A stretch of DNA of 44,847 bases from Halorhodospira halophila (GCF_016653405.1 NZ_NHSN01000010.1:1-44847), one strand, 5' to 3'. Positions 17,526-30,319 are shown, numbered from the stretch's first letter. The notes: generated by a model from the letters alone, not told the origin. Numbers and translations: made by a program.

Positions 17526-19421
17526 CTATCGGACCGAACGCGGGCCGTTGGCCTCGCGCAGTCGCTGCTCCCTCTGCGGATCGACCCACCAGGTGTCGAA
17601 ACCCAGGCCGTAGTTGGGGGCGATCTCCGGCCGCCCGAACTTGTCCCAGTAGGCGACCCGGTGCACCGGGGTGTGCCAGTTGGGGATGACGTAGTGACCG
17701 GCGAGCAGGACCCGGTCCAGGGCACGCGTGAGCTGCACGAGCTCATCGCGCCCATCGGCGGTGACCAGCCGCTCGACCAGCTCATCGACCACCGGGTCGC
17801 GCACACCGGCGTAGTTCCGACTACCCCGCTGCTCGGCGGCCGCCGAGCTCCAGTACATCGCCTGCTCGTTGCCCGGCGAGGGCGACTGCGGCAGGACCAC
17901 AACGGCCATATCGAACTCGAAGTTATCCAGCCGGTACTGATACTGCGTGGTGTCCACGGTGCGCACCCGGGCCAGCACCCCGATGCGCCGCAGGTTCTGG
18001 ACGAACGGCAGGGCCACCCGTTCGAAACTAGGGTTGACCAACAGAAGCTCGAAGGCCAGCGGCCGGCCACTGTCCTGGTGACGGAGGATGCCGTCCTCCC
18101 CCACCGACCATCCAGCCTGCTCGAGGATGCGCAGCGCTCGCAGAAGGTCGTCGCGATTCCACCCGGAGCCGTCGGTCACCGACGGCTGGTACGGCTCGAA
18201 GACCGCCTCGGGGAGCTCGTCGCGATAGGGCTCGAGGATCGCCCGCTCGGCTTCACTGGGCGCGCCACGCGCAGCCAGCTCGGAGTTCTCGAAATAGCTG
18301 GCCGTGCGGGTATAGGCCGAGTGGAAGAGCTGCCGATTGGTCCACTCGAAATCGAAGGCGTAGCCGAGCGCCCGGCGCACTCCGCGGTCCTCGAAGACCG
18401 GGCGGCGGGTGTTGAAGACGAACCCCTGCATGCCCGCCGGGCGGCGGTGCTCGATCTCCTCGAGCACCATGCGACCGTCGCGACGCGCGGAAGTCTCGTA
18501 CCCCGTCGCCCAGTGCCTTGCGGTGTTCTCCTCGCGCAGATCGAACTCCCCGGCCCGAAAGGCCTCGAGGGCGACGGTGGCATCCCGGTAGAAGTCGTAG
18601 CGCAGACGATCGAAATTGAACCGACCGCGGCGCACCGGCAGGTCCTCGGCCCAGTAGTCGGTCACGCGCTCATAGGTGATGCTGCGCCCGGGGCGGGCCT
18701 CGGCGATGCGGTACGGGCCGCTGCCCAGGGGCGGCTGCATGGTGGTCCGGCTGAAGTCCCGCTCCTCCCAGTAGTGCTGCGGCAGCACCGGCAGCTCACC
18801 CATGATCAGCGGCAGCTCGCGATTGCCGGCGTGGGCGAACTCGAAGCGCACCCGGTGCCGATCCAGCGCCTCGGCCGACTCCACATGGCGGTAGTAGGAG
18901 CGCAGCCGGGGGTGACCGTGCTCACGCAGTAGTTCGAAACTATAGACCACGTCCTCGGCGGTGATCGGCTCCCCGTCGTGGAACTGCGCCTCTTCGCGCA
19001 GATGGAACGCCACCCAGGCATCATCCTCGCCCACCTCGACACGCTCGGCGATGAGCCCGTAGACGGAGAACGGCTCGTCCTCGGCGTGAGCCATCAGCGT
19101 ATCCACCACCAGCCCCAGACCCGGCGGCTTGGTGCCGCGCAGGATGTAGCCGTTGAGGCTGTCGTAACTGCCGCGGGCCTCGCGGATGACGGTCCCGCCC
19201 TTGGGCGCGTCCGGGTTGACGTAGTCAAAGTGCGAGAAATCCGGCGGGTACTTGGGCTCGCCGTGCAGCGCCAGGCCGTGCACCCCCGACGAGCCCGGCG
19301 CTGCCCCGACGATGGCCGGCAGCTGCACCGCGGCCACCAGGCAAGCCGTGCCCAGCAGCCAACGCGCCAGGCGGGCCCAGGCGCGGCCGCTGGGACGGGG
19401 GAAGGCGTGCATGCCGGTCAT
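17526..19421 (-). CDS. yejA: Periplasmic peptide-binding protein YejA-type
   Basis: This 631-residue extracellular solute-binding protein of family 5 has an N-terminal signal peptide: Arg-rich start, hydrophobic core around [13 protein letters not shown], and likely cleavage after VGAAP. Mature features include [23 protein letters not shown] and [18 protein letters not shown], typical of peptide-binding proteins. It is the first gene of yejABEF, whose E. coli homologue imports peptide-like molecules such as microcin C. The start at 19421 is one of two nearby ATG codons, the other being 19412. It is divergent from fabI. Confidence 0.92.
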   Translation of the reverse strand: MTGMHAFPRPSGRAWARLARWLLGTACLVAAVQLPAIVGAAPGSSGVHGLALHGEPKYPPDFSHFDYVNPDAPKGGTVIREARGSYDSLNGYILRGTKPPGLGLVVDTLMAHAEDEPFSVYGLIAERVEVGEDDAWVAFHLREEAQFHDGEPITAEDVVYSFELLREHGHPRLRSYYRHVESAEALDRHRVRFEFAHAGNRELPLIMGELPVLPQHYWEERDFSRTTMQPPLGSGPYRIAEARPGRSITYERVTDYWAEDLPVRRGRFNFDRLRYDFYRDATVALEAFRAGEFDLREENTARHWATGYETSARRDGRMVLEEIEHRRPAGMQGFVFNTRRPVFEDRGVRRALGYAFDFEWTNRQLFHSAYTRTASYFENSELAARGAPSEAERAILEPYRDELPEAVFEPYQPSVTDGSGWNRDDLLRALRILEQAGWSVGEDGILRHQDSGRPLAFELLLVNPSFERVALPFVQNLRRIGVLARVRTVDTTQYQYRLDNFEFDMAVVVLPQSPSPGNEQAMYWSSAAAEQRGSRNYAGVRDPVVDELVERLVTADGRDELVQLTRALDRVLLAGHYVIPNWHTPVHRVAYWDKFGRPEIAPNYGLGFDTWWVDPQREQRLREANGPRSVR

Positions 19422-19486
19422 GTTATCATCCCCGGCGTTTCGCCCCTGGGCACGCGCAAGCAAGCAACAGTTGCCGGAGAGCAGAT

Positions 19487-20278
19487 ATGGGATTCCTGCA
19501 GAACAAGCGCATCCTCGTGGTCGGTGTCGCCAGTGACCGCTCCATCGCCTGGGGCATTGCCGAGGCGATGCACCAGCAAGGCGCCGAACTCGCCTTTACC
19601 TACCAGAACGAAAAGCTCCAGGACCGGGTCACCAAGCTCGCCGCCTCGGTGGACAGCGAGCTGGTCTTCCCCTGCGACGTCAGCTCCGACGAGCAGATCG
19701 AATCGGTCTTCTCTGAGCTTAGCAAGCACTGGACCGATGGCATCGACGGTATCGTCCACGCCGTGGCCTTCGCGCCGCGCGAGGAGCTGGCCGGGTCGTT
19801 CGTGGACAACACCACCCGGGAGGGCTTCCGCACCTCTCACGAGATCTCGGCCTACAGTTTCGTGGCCCTGGCCCGCTACGGCCGCGAGATGCTGCGCCAG
19901 CGCCAGGGCTCGCTGATCACGCTGACTTACCTGGGCGGCGAGCGGGCCCTGCCCAACTACAACGTCATGGGTGCGGCGAAGGCGAGCCTGGAGGCGACCA
20001 CGCGTTACATGGCGGCGGATCTGGGCCCGGAGGGCATCCGCGTGAACGCCATCTCGGCCGGCCCGATCCGCACCCTGGCGGCCTCGGGGATCGGCAGCTT
20101 TAAGCAGATGATGAGCTTCAACGAGCAGGCGTCGCCATTGCGCAAGAACGTCTCGACCGAGGAGGTCGGGCACGTGGGGGCGTTCCTGTGCTCGGATCTC
20201 GCCTCGGGAATCACCGGTGAGGTGGTCCACGTCGACGGCGGCTTCCACTGCGTGGCGCTGTCGGGCGCGGAGCTTTAG
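19487..20278 (+). CDS. fabI: Enoyl-ACP reductase (NADH), FabI
   Basis: This 263-residue enzyme reduces trans-2-enoyl-ACP in the last step of each fatty acid elongation cycle. It has the FabI-type cofactor motif [13 protein letters not shown] at 13-25 and the active-site set Tyr148, Tyr158 and Lys165 (YNVMGAAK, Tyr-x6-Lys). GGAGA precedes the ATG. It is monocistronic, divergent from yejA, and followed by a clear terminator. Confidence 0.96.
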   Translation: MGFLQNKRILVVGVASDRSIAWGIAEAMHQQGAELAFTYQNEKLQDRVTKLAASVDSELVFPCDVSSDEQIESVFSELSKHWTDGIDGIVHAVAFAPREELAGSFVDNTTREGFRTSHEISAYSFVALARYGREMLRQRQGSLITLTYLGGERALPNYNVMGAAKASLEATTRYMAADLGPEGIRVNAISAGPIRTLAASGIGSFKQMMSFNEQASPLRKNVSTEEVGHVGAFLCSDLASGITGEVVHVDGGFHCVALSGAEL

Positions 20279-20312
20279 ACGCGGCCCCTGCTTGAAACAG
20301 GTGCCGAACGCG

Positions 20313-20344
20313 AAGGCCCTACGGCGCAAGCCGCGGGGCCTTTT
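20313..20344 (+). terminator. Intrinsic terminator after fabI
   Basis: The stem AAGGCCC/GGGCCTT (20313-20319 with 20336-20342) has an inner CGGC-GCAA-GCCG hairpin with a GNRA loop and is followed by TTTT. It starts 35 bp after the fabI stop. Confidence 0.85.
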
Positions 20345-20366
20345 GCTATGGGGGCTTCCACAAGGC

Positions 20367-20701
20367 GAGCGCTGGGCGCGACCGGGAAGAGCGGCTCATG
20401 GAGGGCGTCGCCCCATCCGGCGAGCGACGGGGTGCCCCTCTTCACCGGGGGCTGACGAGCGTGCCGCTTCGCGGTCCCCTGCGCGGCTCACCCGATCGGG
20501 TCGCTCGCTTAACTCGCTCCGCTGACGCTTCGCTCGGACAAAACCTCGCTAAAAGCGCCGACGGCGGGCGTCGGCGCTTTTCCCCGCTCGGGCTGCGCTG
20601 CTCGGCGCGCTCAATGCCCCCGGTGAAGAGGGGCACCCCAGCGCTCTCCATTTCGCCGTGTCGTGCCCCTGAGCCGCTCTTCCCGGTCGCGCCCAGCGCT
20701 C
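20367..20701. repeat. Outer 32-bp inverted repeats enclosing copy D
   Basis: Bases 20367-20398 and 20670-20701 are perfect 32-bp inverted repeats. Between them lies the complete copy D of the structured repeat (20429-20639) with its own 23-bp arms, giving a nested palindrome of about 335 bp. No transposase or other coding frame is seen in 20279-20741. Confidence 0.85.
20429..20639. repeat. Structured intergenic repeat, copy D
   Basis: The terminal arms 20429-20451 and 20617-20639 are perfect 23-bp inverted repeats, unrelated in sequence to the arms of A/B or C. Internal helices are CCGC/GCGG (20464-20467 with 20471-20474), ACCC/GGGT (20490-20493 with 20498-20501) and a 13-bp stem AAAAGCGCCGACG with its complement (20551-20563 with 20569-20581). 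The hairpin with loop CTGACG is poorly paired in this copy. Conserved linkers CGCTCGCTTAACTCGC, ACAAAACCTCGCT and GCTGCGCTGCTCGGCGCG are present. Confidence 0.82.
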
Positions 20702-20741
20702 CTTCCGCAGGGGGCCAGCGATAGAGCCCCCGCGCCCGCCG

Positions 20742-22316
20742 CTAGAGCCGCTCGCGGGCGATCTCGATATCCGCCTCGGCACGCAGGGCGCGGATCAGCG
20801 CCCGCACCTCGGAGTCCCCGGCCATGCGCTGGAGCTGTTGTTGCAGCTGCTCACGCTCCTGAGCCGAGAGGCCGTCCGGATCGCCGCGGCTGATCTCGTC
20901 CAGACGGAGCAGCGCCGCGGCCCCGTCCTCCAGCTCCACCCGGGCATGACCGCCCTCCTCTAGGGCGAACGCCTCGCGCACAACGGCCGCCGGGTGGCTG
21001 CGGTCGTCCCGATAGGCCTCCTCGACCGTGAAGCGTTCGACATCGAGCTCCTCGGCCAGCTCGTCCAACGACTCACCATCGCGCAGCCGGGTCATTAACT
21101 CCTCCGCCCGCTCCAGGGCAAGTTCGGCGGCATGCTCCTGGCGGATCTCCTCGCGGATGGAATCCGCCACCTCCTCCAGGGGCCGGGGCTCGGCCTCTCG
21201 GTGTTCCAGGAGCCGTACCACCAGGTAGCGGTCCTCGTCGGCGCGGATCAGGTCGCTGTTGTAGCCATACTCCAGCACATCCTCGCTGAACGCCTGCTCG
21301 ACGACCCCGGAAAGCTCGCCGATGCCCTCGCCGCCCTCGCGATCGATCCAGTCGCTGCTCCGGATCTCCAGGCCGAAGGTGTCGGCCAGCGGTTCCAGGC
21401 TGTCCGGCTGCTCAAAGGCAATATTGCCGAACTCATCGCCGGCCTCCATGAGCTCGGTGCCGTGCTGTTCGCGGATGTAGTCGGCCAGCAGCTCTTCGCG
21501 CACGGCATCGAAGGCCGGCGGGTCCTCGTCATCGCCGTAACGCTCGTCATAGCGCTCGCGGAGCGCATCATCATCCACTTCGACCTGATCACGCAGGGCC
21601 AGCGGACCCAGCTCGACGTACTCAAGGCGCACCGCCTCCGGGGCCATGTAGTCGTCGGTGTTGGCCTCGTAATGGGCCTCAACCTCGGCATCATCGACAC
21701 GAACCTCGTCGATGTAGCGCTCGGCGGCGAGCTCAAGGTAGCTGAAGCTGCGCGACTCGTCCTGCAGGCGCACCAGACGATCCAGCTGGGAGGGGGTGCT
21801 GATGCTGCTGGCGAACACGGCCTGCTGGAACTGATCGGCCTTAAGGTCCCGCCGGACCAGCTCCTCGTAGTCCTCCGGCGTCATGCGATTGCGCTCAAGC
21901 AGGGTTTGGTATCGACCCCGGGAGAACTGCCCGCCCTCGTGGAAGATCTCCTGGCTACGGATGGTCTGGGCCACCTCCTGATCGGTAACCCGCAATCCCT
22001 GGCGATCGACGTAGGCGTGCAGCAACCGCTCGTCGATGAGCTGCTCCAGGGCCTCGCGGCGCAATGCGGCAGCGTCGAAGGCGCCATCGGGAAGATCACC
22101 GCCGAACATCTCGCGCAGCTGCGCGCGCTGGCGCTCCACCGCCTGGTTGATCTGCGAGCGGGGAATCTCCTCGCCATCGACGCGGGCGACCACCGCGTCC
22201 TCGCGGCCACCACCGAAGTATTCGTAACCACCCATGAAGATGAACGGCAGGGCGATGAACCCGATGATGACCCACGCAATCCAGCCCTTGATGCCGTCAC
22301 GAATCGCCTGAAGCAT
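20742..22316 (-). CDS. ppiD: PpiD-like periplasmic chaperone lacking the parvulin domain
   Basis: This 524-residue protein resembles PpiD, a membrane-anchored chaperone at the SecYEG exit. It has one N-terminal transmembrane helix (about 11-30), a SurA_N-like chaperone domain (about 40-190), and a C-terminal region with DESLDELAEELDVERF and RAFALEEGG-type segments. E. coli PpiD is 623 residues. The missing part corresponds to the parvulin isomerase domain: after VEVDDDALRERYDERY the sequence passes straight to an acidic linker and DAVREELLADYIREQ. The protein is very acidic, consistent with a saline periplasm. It follows hupB and two tRNA genes, behind a terminator. Confidence 0.85.
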   Translation of the reverse strand: MLQAIRDGIKGWIAWVIIGFIALPFIFMGGYEYFGGGREDAVVARVDGEEIPRSQINQAVERQRAQLREMFGGDLPDGAFDAAALRREALEQLIDERLLHAYVDRQGLRVTDQEVAQTIRSQEIFHEGGQFSRGRYQTLLERNRMTPEDYEELVRRDLKADQFQQAVFASSISTPSQLDRLVRLQDESRSFSYLELAAERYIDEVRVDDAEVEAHYEANTDDYMAPEAVRLEYVELGPLALRDQVEVDDDALRERYDERYGDDEDPPAFDAVREELLADYIREQHGTELMEAGDEFGNIAFEQPDSLEPLADTFGLEIRSSDWIDREGGEGIGELSGVVEQAFSEDVLEYGYNSDLIRADEDRYLVVRLLEHREAEPRPLEEVADSIREEIRQEHAAELALERAEELMTRLRDGESLDELAEELDVERFTVEEAYRDDRSHPAAVVREAFALEEGGHARVELEDGAAALLRLDEISRGDPDGLSAQEREQLQQQLQRMAGDSEVRALIRALRAEADIEIARERL

Positions 22317-22360
22317 GCCTTGTCTTCCGCCGAGTGCTCATGTGGGTGATCAGGATACAA

Positions 22361-22387
22361 AAAAGGCGCCACTATGGGCGCCTTTTT
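22361..22387. terminator. Bidirectional intrinsic terminator
   Basis: The stem AAAAGGCGCC/GGCGCCTTTT (22361-22370 with 22377-22386, loop ACTATG) has A and T runs on both sides. It follows tRNA-Asp on the minus strand and lies upstream of ppiD. Confidence 0.85.
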
Positions 22388-22416
22388 ATCGCGGCTGTCA
22401 GGGCCGCTTTCTGATT

Positions 22417-22493
22417 TGGCGGAGCGGACGGGACTCGAACCCGCGACCTCCGGCGTGACAGGCCGGCATTCTAACCAACTGAACTACCGCTCC
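22417..22493 (-). tRNA. tRNA-Asp (GTC)
   Basis: A 77-nt cloverleaf with acceptor stem GGAGCGG/CCGCTCC, anticodon GTC in loop CTGTCAC, T arm GGGTTCGAGTCCC and encoded CCA. It follows tRNA-Val and precedes the terminator at 22361-22387. Confidence 0.96.
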
Positions 22494-22540
22494 GTGATTA
22501 CGTCGATTATTGTAACAACTTTTTGCCGCTTGTCTACCCC

Positions 22541-22616
22541 TGGTGGGTGGTGAGGGATTCGAACCCCCGACATTCGCCTTGTAAGGGCGACGCTCTCCCA
22601 ACTGAGCTAACCACCC
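22541..22616 (-). tRNA. tRNA-Val (TAC)
   Basis: A 76-nt cloverleaf with acceptor GGGTGGT/ACCACCC, anticodon TAC in loop CTTACAA, T arm GGGGTTCGAATCCC and encoded CCA. It begins 16 nt after the hupB stop, so it is probably transcribed with hupB. Confidence 0.96.
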
Positions 22617-22632
22617 GAACCGACTAAGCCCG

Positions 22633-22905
22633 TTAGTTTATCGCATCCTTGAGCGCTTTGCCAGGCTTGAAACCCGGGACCTTCGACGCCGGGATGTTGA
22701 TGCTCTCGCCGGTGCGCGGATTCCGGCCAGTGCGGGCGGCCCGATCGCGCACGGTGAAGGTGCCGAAACCCACCAGGGTGACCTGATCCCCCTCGCGCAG
22801 GGCGTCGGTGACCGACTCGACCATGGCATCGACGGCGCGCGCGGCCGCGGCCTTGGAAAGATCCGCGGAGTCGGCTACCGCCTCGATTAGTTCACTCTTG
22901 TTCAT
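22633..22905 (-). CDS. hupB: DNA-binding protein HU (beta type)
   Basis: This 90-residue HU/IHF-family nucleoid protein begins [11 protein letters not shown] and has the DNA-binding arm signature [18 protein letters not shown], followed by [19 protein letters not shown]. It bends and compacts DNA without strong sequence specificity. Its place immediately after lon, on the same strand, is standard for gammaproteobacteria. A strong sigma-70 promoter lies about 210 bp upstream. Confidence 0.96.
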   Translation of the reverse strand: MNKSELIEAVADSADLSKAAAARAVDAMVESVTDALREGDQVTLVGFGTFTVRDRAARTGRNPRTGESINIPASKVPGFKPGKALKDAIN

Positions 22906-23116
22906 CCCCGTGTCCCCTTTTCGGTTTTTTTACTCGATGCTGGCGTGGCTGGCCCTTCGGGCCTGGGTCACCGAACGGCGGCCCGGCAACCCTACGGACC
23001 CCCAAACCCTACCACGGCGTAGCGTGCTTCCACAGCGTTGCCGTTGAATCGCCCTGCTGGCAGCGCCGACGCCGCCGGCCCGGGCCTGTCACGGCCCAGG
23101 CCGCTCAGTTGCTGGC

Positions 23117-23146
23117 GTTATAGCAGCGGCTTTTCCGGACTGTCAA
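23117..23146 (-). promoter_or_regulatory. Sigma-70 promoter for hupB-tRNA-Val-tRNA-Asp
   Basis: On the minus strand TTGACA (23141-23146) and TATAAC (23117-23122) are separated by 18 bp, in the gap between lon and hupB. The -35 matches consensus perfectly. The long leader to hupB, about 200 nt, is GC-rich. Confidence 0.7.
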
Positions 23147-23161
23147 ACGGGCGGCACGAGC

Positions 23162-25624
<2,463 letters not shown>

Positions 25625-25698
25625 TGGATGCGAACCTCATTGGCGTGCGAACGGCGGGACGCGCGCGGCCGCAGCCGCGCGCCCCTCCTCTGGGTTCG

Positions 25699-25727
25699 GA
25701 ATGGGGGTGATACGGGCGGGTTTCAAG
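25699..25727 (-). promoter_or_regulatory. RpoH (sigma-32) heat-shock promoter for lon
   Basis: On the minus strand CTTGAAA (25721-25727) is followed after 14 bp by CCCCATTC (25699-25706). This matches the E. coli sigma-32 consensus CTTGAAA and CCCCATnT in sequence and spacing. It lies about 75 bp upstream of the lon start, in the clpX-lon gap. Confidence 0.8.
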
Positions 25728-25747
25728 GTGCGCCGGGTGACGGCGCC

Positions 25748-27028
<1,281 letters not shown>

Positions 27029-27112
27029 GCCACGGCCTCGGTTTGCGCACTGGAATCATTCGTTATCAACGATGCACCCTTTTCAGCGGGTACGCAACCA
27101 GCCCGCGGGTCC

Positions 27113-27745
27113 TCACTCGGAGGCACCGCGGCTGGTCAGGACCCGGTCGATCAGGCCGTACTCCGCGGCCGCCTCGGCGGTCATGAAGTTGTCCCGATCG
27201 GTGTCCTGGCGGATGGTCTCGATGTCCTGCCCGGTGTGGTGGGCCAGGATGGTGTTGAGACGATCCCGCATGTTGAGGATCTCGCGGGCGTGGATGTCGA
27301 TGTCCGTCGCCTGCCCCTGGAACCCGCCCAGCGGCTGGTGGATCATCATCCGCGAGTTGGGCAGGGCGTGGCGCTTGCCCGAGGCGCCGGCGGCGAGCAG
27401 CAGAGCACCCATGCTGGCCGCCTGCCCCACGCAGAGGGTGGCCACGTCCGGCTTGATGAACTGCATGGTGTCGTAGATCGCCAGCCCGGCGGTCACCGAT
27501 CCGCCCGGCGAGTTGATGTACAGGTGCACGTCCTTGTCCGGGTTCTCGGACTCGAGGAACAGCAGCTGCGCCACCAGCAGGTTGGCCTGGTAGTCCTCCA
27601 CCGGGCCCACAAGGAAGATGACGCGCTCCTTGAGCAGGCGCGAAAAGATGTCGTAGGCCCGCTCGCCGCGCGCCGACTGCTCGACGACCATCGGCACCAG
27701 GCCGGTGTTGAACACGTCGGGGGCGGATTGCTGCGTATCGCTCAT
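27113..27745 (-). CDS. clpP: ClpXP protease proteolytic subunit ClpP
   Basis: This 210-residue serine peptidase assembles into the tetradecameric barrel of ClpXP. The catalytic triad is Ser111 ([11 protein letters not shown]), His136 ([10 protein letters not shown]) and Asp185 (DTDRDNFM), at the same numbering as the E. coli precursor. AGGAGG lies 8 nt before the ATG. It is 25 bp downstream of tig. Confidence 0.97.
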   Translation of the reverse strand: MSDTQQSAPDVFNTGLVPMVVEQSARGERAYDIFSRLLKERVIFLVGPVEDYQANLLVAQLLFLESENPDKDVHLYINSPGGSVTAGLAIYDTMQFIKPDVATLCVGQAASMGALLLAAGASGKRHALPNSRMMIHQPLGGFQGQATDIDIHAREILNMRDRLNTILAHHTGQDIETIRQDTDRDNFMTAEAAAEYGLIDRVLTSRGASE

Positions 27746-27770
27746 GCCGTTGGCCTCCTGGGGCCGCGAC

Positions 27771-29081
27771 TCAGGCCGAAGCCTGGTCGCCGTCCTCGCT
27801 GTTCATGAGCTCGTCGAAGCTCATGGGCTTGTCCTCGGTCTGCACCTGCTCGAGCAGCCAGTCGACCACCTGCTCCTCGATCACCGAGGCCTCGAGCCCC
27901 TGCATCATCTGCCGGTCCTGAGCGATCTGCTGCAGGGCCTCGCTCGGATCCTGGCCGGAGTTGGCGGCCATCTCGCGCAGCTGGGTCATCATCCGCTCGC
28001 GGTCGAGCTGGATCCCCTGGCTGCGCACCAGCTCGTTGACCAGCAAGCCCAGCTTCACGCGGCGGCCCGCCACCTCTTCGTAGGCGGAACGCTCCGACTC
28101 GGGCAGCTCGCCTTCGGCGGTGGCGCCGGACTGCTGGCGCAGGGCCTCGATCTCGCCATCGATCAGGCTCTTGGGCAGCTCCAGCTCGTTCTGATCGGCC
28201 AGCTGATCGAGCACCTGCCGCTTGAGGCGCTGGCGCACGGCCTGGTCTCGCTCGCGCTCGAGGTTGCCGCGGACGGCGTCGCGCAGCGCCTCCACTCCGC
28301 CTTCCTGGATGCCCAGACGGGCCGCGAAGTCGTCGTCGAGCTCGGGTAGCTGCGGCTCTTCCACCCGCTTGACCGTCACCTGGAAGACTGCGGTCTTGCC
28401 TGCGATGCTCGGCTCGGCCAGCTCGTCCGGGAACTTGTGCTCAACGGTCAGCTCCTGGCCGGCCTGGGCGCCTTGCAGGGCCTGCTCGAAGGCCTCGGGC
28501 AGCTGCCCGGCGCCGAGGATCAGCGGAGCGTCCTCGGCGGAGTTGCCGGTGAACGCCTCGCCGTCGATGGTGCCGTGGAAGTCGATGACCACCCGGTCCT
28601 CATCCTGGGCCGCCCGATCCACCTCCTGGTAGTCGGCGTGCTGCTTGCGCAGCCGCTCGAGGACGTTGTCCAGGTCGGCGTCGGTGACCTCGACCTGGGG
28701 CCGCTCGACCCGGATCTGGTCGAGGCCCTGAACCTCGATCTCCGGCAGCACGTCGAAGGTGGCCTCGTACTCCAGGTCCTCCCCTTCGCCGGTACGCCTG
28801 GGCTCGATGTGCGGGTTGCCGGCCGGGCGCAGCGACTCCTGCTCGAGGGCCTCGGAGTAGGTCTGCTGGACCACCTCGCTGAGCACCTCGCTGCGCACCT
28901 GGGCGCCGTACTGCTTGCGAACGACCTTCACCGGCACCTTACCGGGCCGGAAGCCGTCCATCTTGACGCGGCCACTGAGGTCTTTCAGCCGGCGTTCTAC
29001 CTCTTGCTCCACGCGCTCGGCGGGGACCTGGACCGTCATGCGCCGGCCCAGGCCTTCGGTCGTCTCCACGGAAACTTGCAT
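27771..29081 (-). CDS. tig: Trigger factor
   Basis: This 436-residue ribosome-associated chaperone meets nascent chains at the tunnel exit. It has the ribosome-binding segment with GFRPGKVP (the family FRxGKxP signature), a central FKBP-type domain ([17 protein letters not shown]) and a C-terminal helical chaperone region. The ATG at 29081 was chosen because AAGGA lies 7 nt upstream and it gives the standard [13 protein letters not shown] start; an ATG seven codons earlier is less likely. It is the first gene of the tig-clpP-clpX-lon cluster. Confidence 0.96.
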   Translation of the reverse strand: MQVSVETTEGLGRRMTVQVPAERVEQEVERRLKDLSGRVKMDGFRPGKVPVKVVRKQYGAQVRSEVLSEVVQQTYSEALEQESLRPAGNPHIEPRRTGEGEDLEYEATFDVLPEIEVQGLDQIRVERPQVEVTDADLDNVLERLRKQHADYQEVDRAAQDEDRVVIDFHGTIDGEAFTGNSAEDAPLILGAGQLPEAFEQALQGAQAGQELTVEHKFPDELAEPSIAGKTAVFQVTVKRVEEPQLPELDDDFAARLGIQEGGVEALRDAVRGNLERERDQAVRQRLKRQVLDQLADQNELELPKSLIDGEIEALRQQSGATAEGELPESERSAYEEVAGRRVKLGLLVNELVRSQGIQLDRERMMTQLREMAANSGQDPSEALQQIAQDRQMMQGLEASVIEEQVVDWLLEQVQTEDKPMSFDELMNSEDGDQASA

Positions 29082-29166
29082 CGGGAAGTCCTTGGGATCC
29101 AAACGTTTGGTGATTGCGGTTTCGCGCTTGCCGCACGGTCCTGGACCGCGCGGCCTACGGACTGCC

Positions 29167-29256
29167 TGGTGCGAAAGGAGAGACTCGAACTCTCACGGGG
29201 CTGCGAACCCCACCGGGACCTAAACCCGGCGCGTCTACCGATTCCGCCACTTTCGC
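29167..29256 (-). tRNA. tRNA-Leu (TAG)
   Basis: A 90-nt class II tRNA with acceptor GCGAAAG/CTTTCGC, anticodon TAG in loop TTTAGGT, a long variable arm, T arm GAGTTCGAGTCTC and encoded CCA. It lies upstream of tig on the same strand. Confidence 0.96.
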
Positions 29257-29305
29257 AGACTCTGCGCGGCGTAATGGGGGTAACCCTGACGCCTTTCGCC
29301 GCATC

Positions 29306-29311
29306 AGTATA
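29306..29311 (-). promoter_or_regulatory. Probable -10 box for tRNA-Leu
   Basis: TATACT on the minus strand lies about 50 bp upstream of tRNA-Leu. No good -35 box is seen at 17 bp; a TTGCGG at a 19-bp spacing is the nearest. The same short region separates this gene from the divergent membrane-protein gene. Confidence 0.35.
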
Positions 29312-29423
29312 ACAACGGTTGACGCGTTCCCCGCAATGCGCATCCGAGCGCTCGGCTGGCCGGCCGCGGTCCGCTACCATGGGCACCTGCCCATCGTCGG
29401 CGCCGCCCGCGCACAGAGGGAAG

Positions 29424-30254
29424 ATGATACTGCTTGCCATCACGGTCCTGGTGCTGCTGCTCGCCCTGCGCGAGGTCACCACAAACCGCATCCACCGCAC
29501 CCGCGACAATCCCGCGGCCGTTCGGCGCTGGCGGGCGGCGCGCCGCTGGCTGAACCTGGCCCTGCTGATTGCCGCGCTCGCCCTGCTGCCGACGTTCATC
29601 GACCAGCCCGGGGTACCGATCATTGCAGAGGCCCATACCCTGCTCAGCTTCGCCTGGCCGCTGATCCTCGGGGCGGCGGCCGTGGCGGCGGCCGTCGCCG
29701 TACGCACCGCCCTGCCTGAACTCCAGCGCGAACGCGAACGCCGTGCCGCCCTCGCCCGCCGCAACAGCGACGCCGCCCGAGGGCTCAACCCAGCACGCGT
29801 TTCCGCTGAACTGCGCCAGTGGATGGGTGACAACGCCCCTGATTACCGCTACCGATTCGACGTGGAGACCCCGGCCGGTGTGGCTAACATCCTGGTGGAG
29901 ACCGGCGAAGCCCGCTACGCGCTCTACGTGCTGCCGCCGGAGCACGCCAGCCTCGGCTTCACCCCGGCGCTGCAACGCTGCGCGCGGATCGCCGCCAGCG
30001 TGAACGCCCGCGGCGTGCTGTGGATCCCCGGGGACGGCCCGGAGGAACCGCAGCGCAGCCGCGATCACCCGGTGTACGTGGTCTACGGCTCAATGATGCG
30101 GATCTTCGAGCTCATCGAGCGCAACGAGACCACGCTGCGTCGGCGCCGCGAGCGCCAGGAACGACTCAAGGACTACGCCGCGGCCAGCGCCGAGCGCGCC
30201 GCCGAGGAAGAGCAGCAGCAGGCGCAGCGCCGGCGCGGCAGCCGCGCCCGATGA
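29424..30254 (+). CDS. Membrane protein of unknown function with cytoplasmic basic tail
   Basis: This 276-residue protein has three predicted N-terminal transmembrane segments: residues 1-16, about 42-60 and about 72-95. A soluble domain of about 110 residues follows (VETPAGVANILVETGEARYALYVLPPEH, split by loops), then a charged C-terminal coiled-coil rich in Arg, Glu and Gln. I recognise no family. The ATG at 29424 was chosen because GAGGGAAG precedes it and the hydrophobic segment starts there. The next gene, FliL-like, follows after 65 bp on the same strand. Confidence 0.7.
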   Translation: MILLAITVLVLLLALREVTTNRIHRTRDNPAAVRRWRAARRWLNLALLIAALALLPTFIDQPGVPIIAEAHTLLSFAWPLILGAAAVAAAVAVRTALPELQRERERRAALARRNSDAARGLNPARVSAELRQWMGDNAPDYRYRFDVETPAGVANILVETGEARYALYVLPPEHASLGFTPALQRCARIAASVNARGVLWIPGDGPEEPQRSRDHPVYVVYGSMMRIFELIERNETTLRRRRERQERLKDYAAASAERAAEEEQQQAQRRRGSRAR

Positions 30255-30319
30255 ACCAGCTGACCCTGCCACCCCGGCAGGACCTGCCCGGGGCTGGCTG
30301 ACCCGCGAAGGAGGTCGAC

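Noticed and set aside
16395-18932. An 845-codon plus-strand frame over the yej operon
   Set aside because: It is the mirror of yejB and yejA codons, rich in His, Asp, Arg and Gln, with no family features.
7329-20639. The structured repeats as insertion sequences
   Set aside because: They have terminal inverted repeats but no transposase, no clear target duplication was found, and arm sequences differ between copies.
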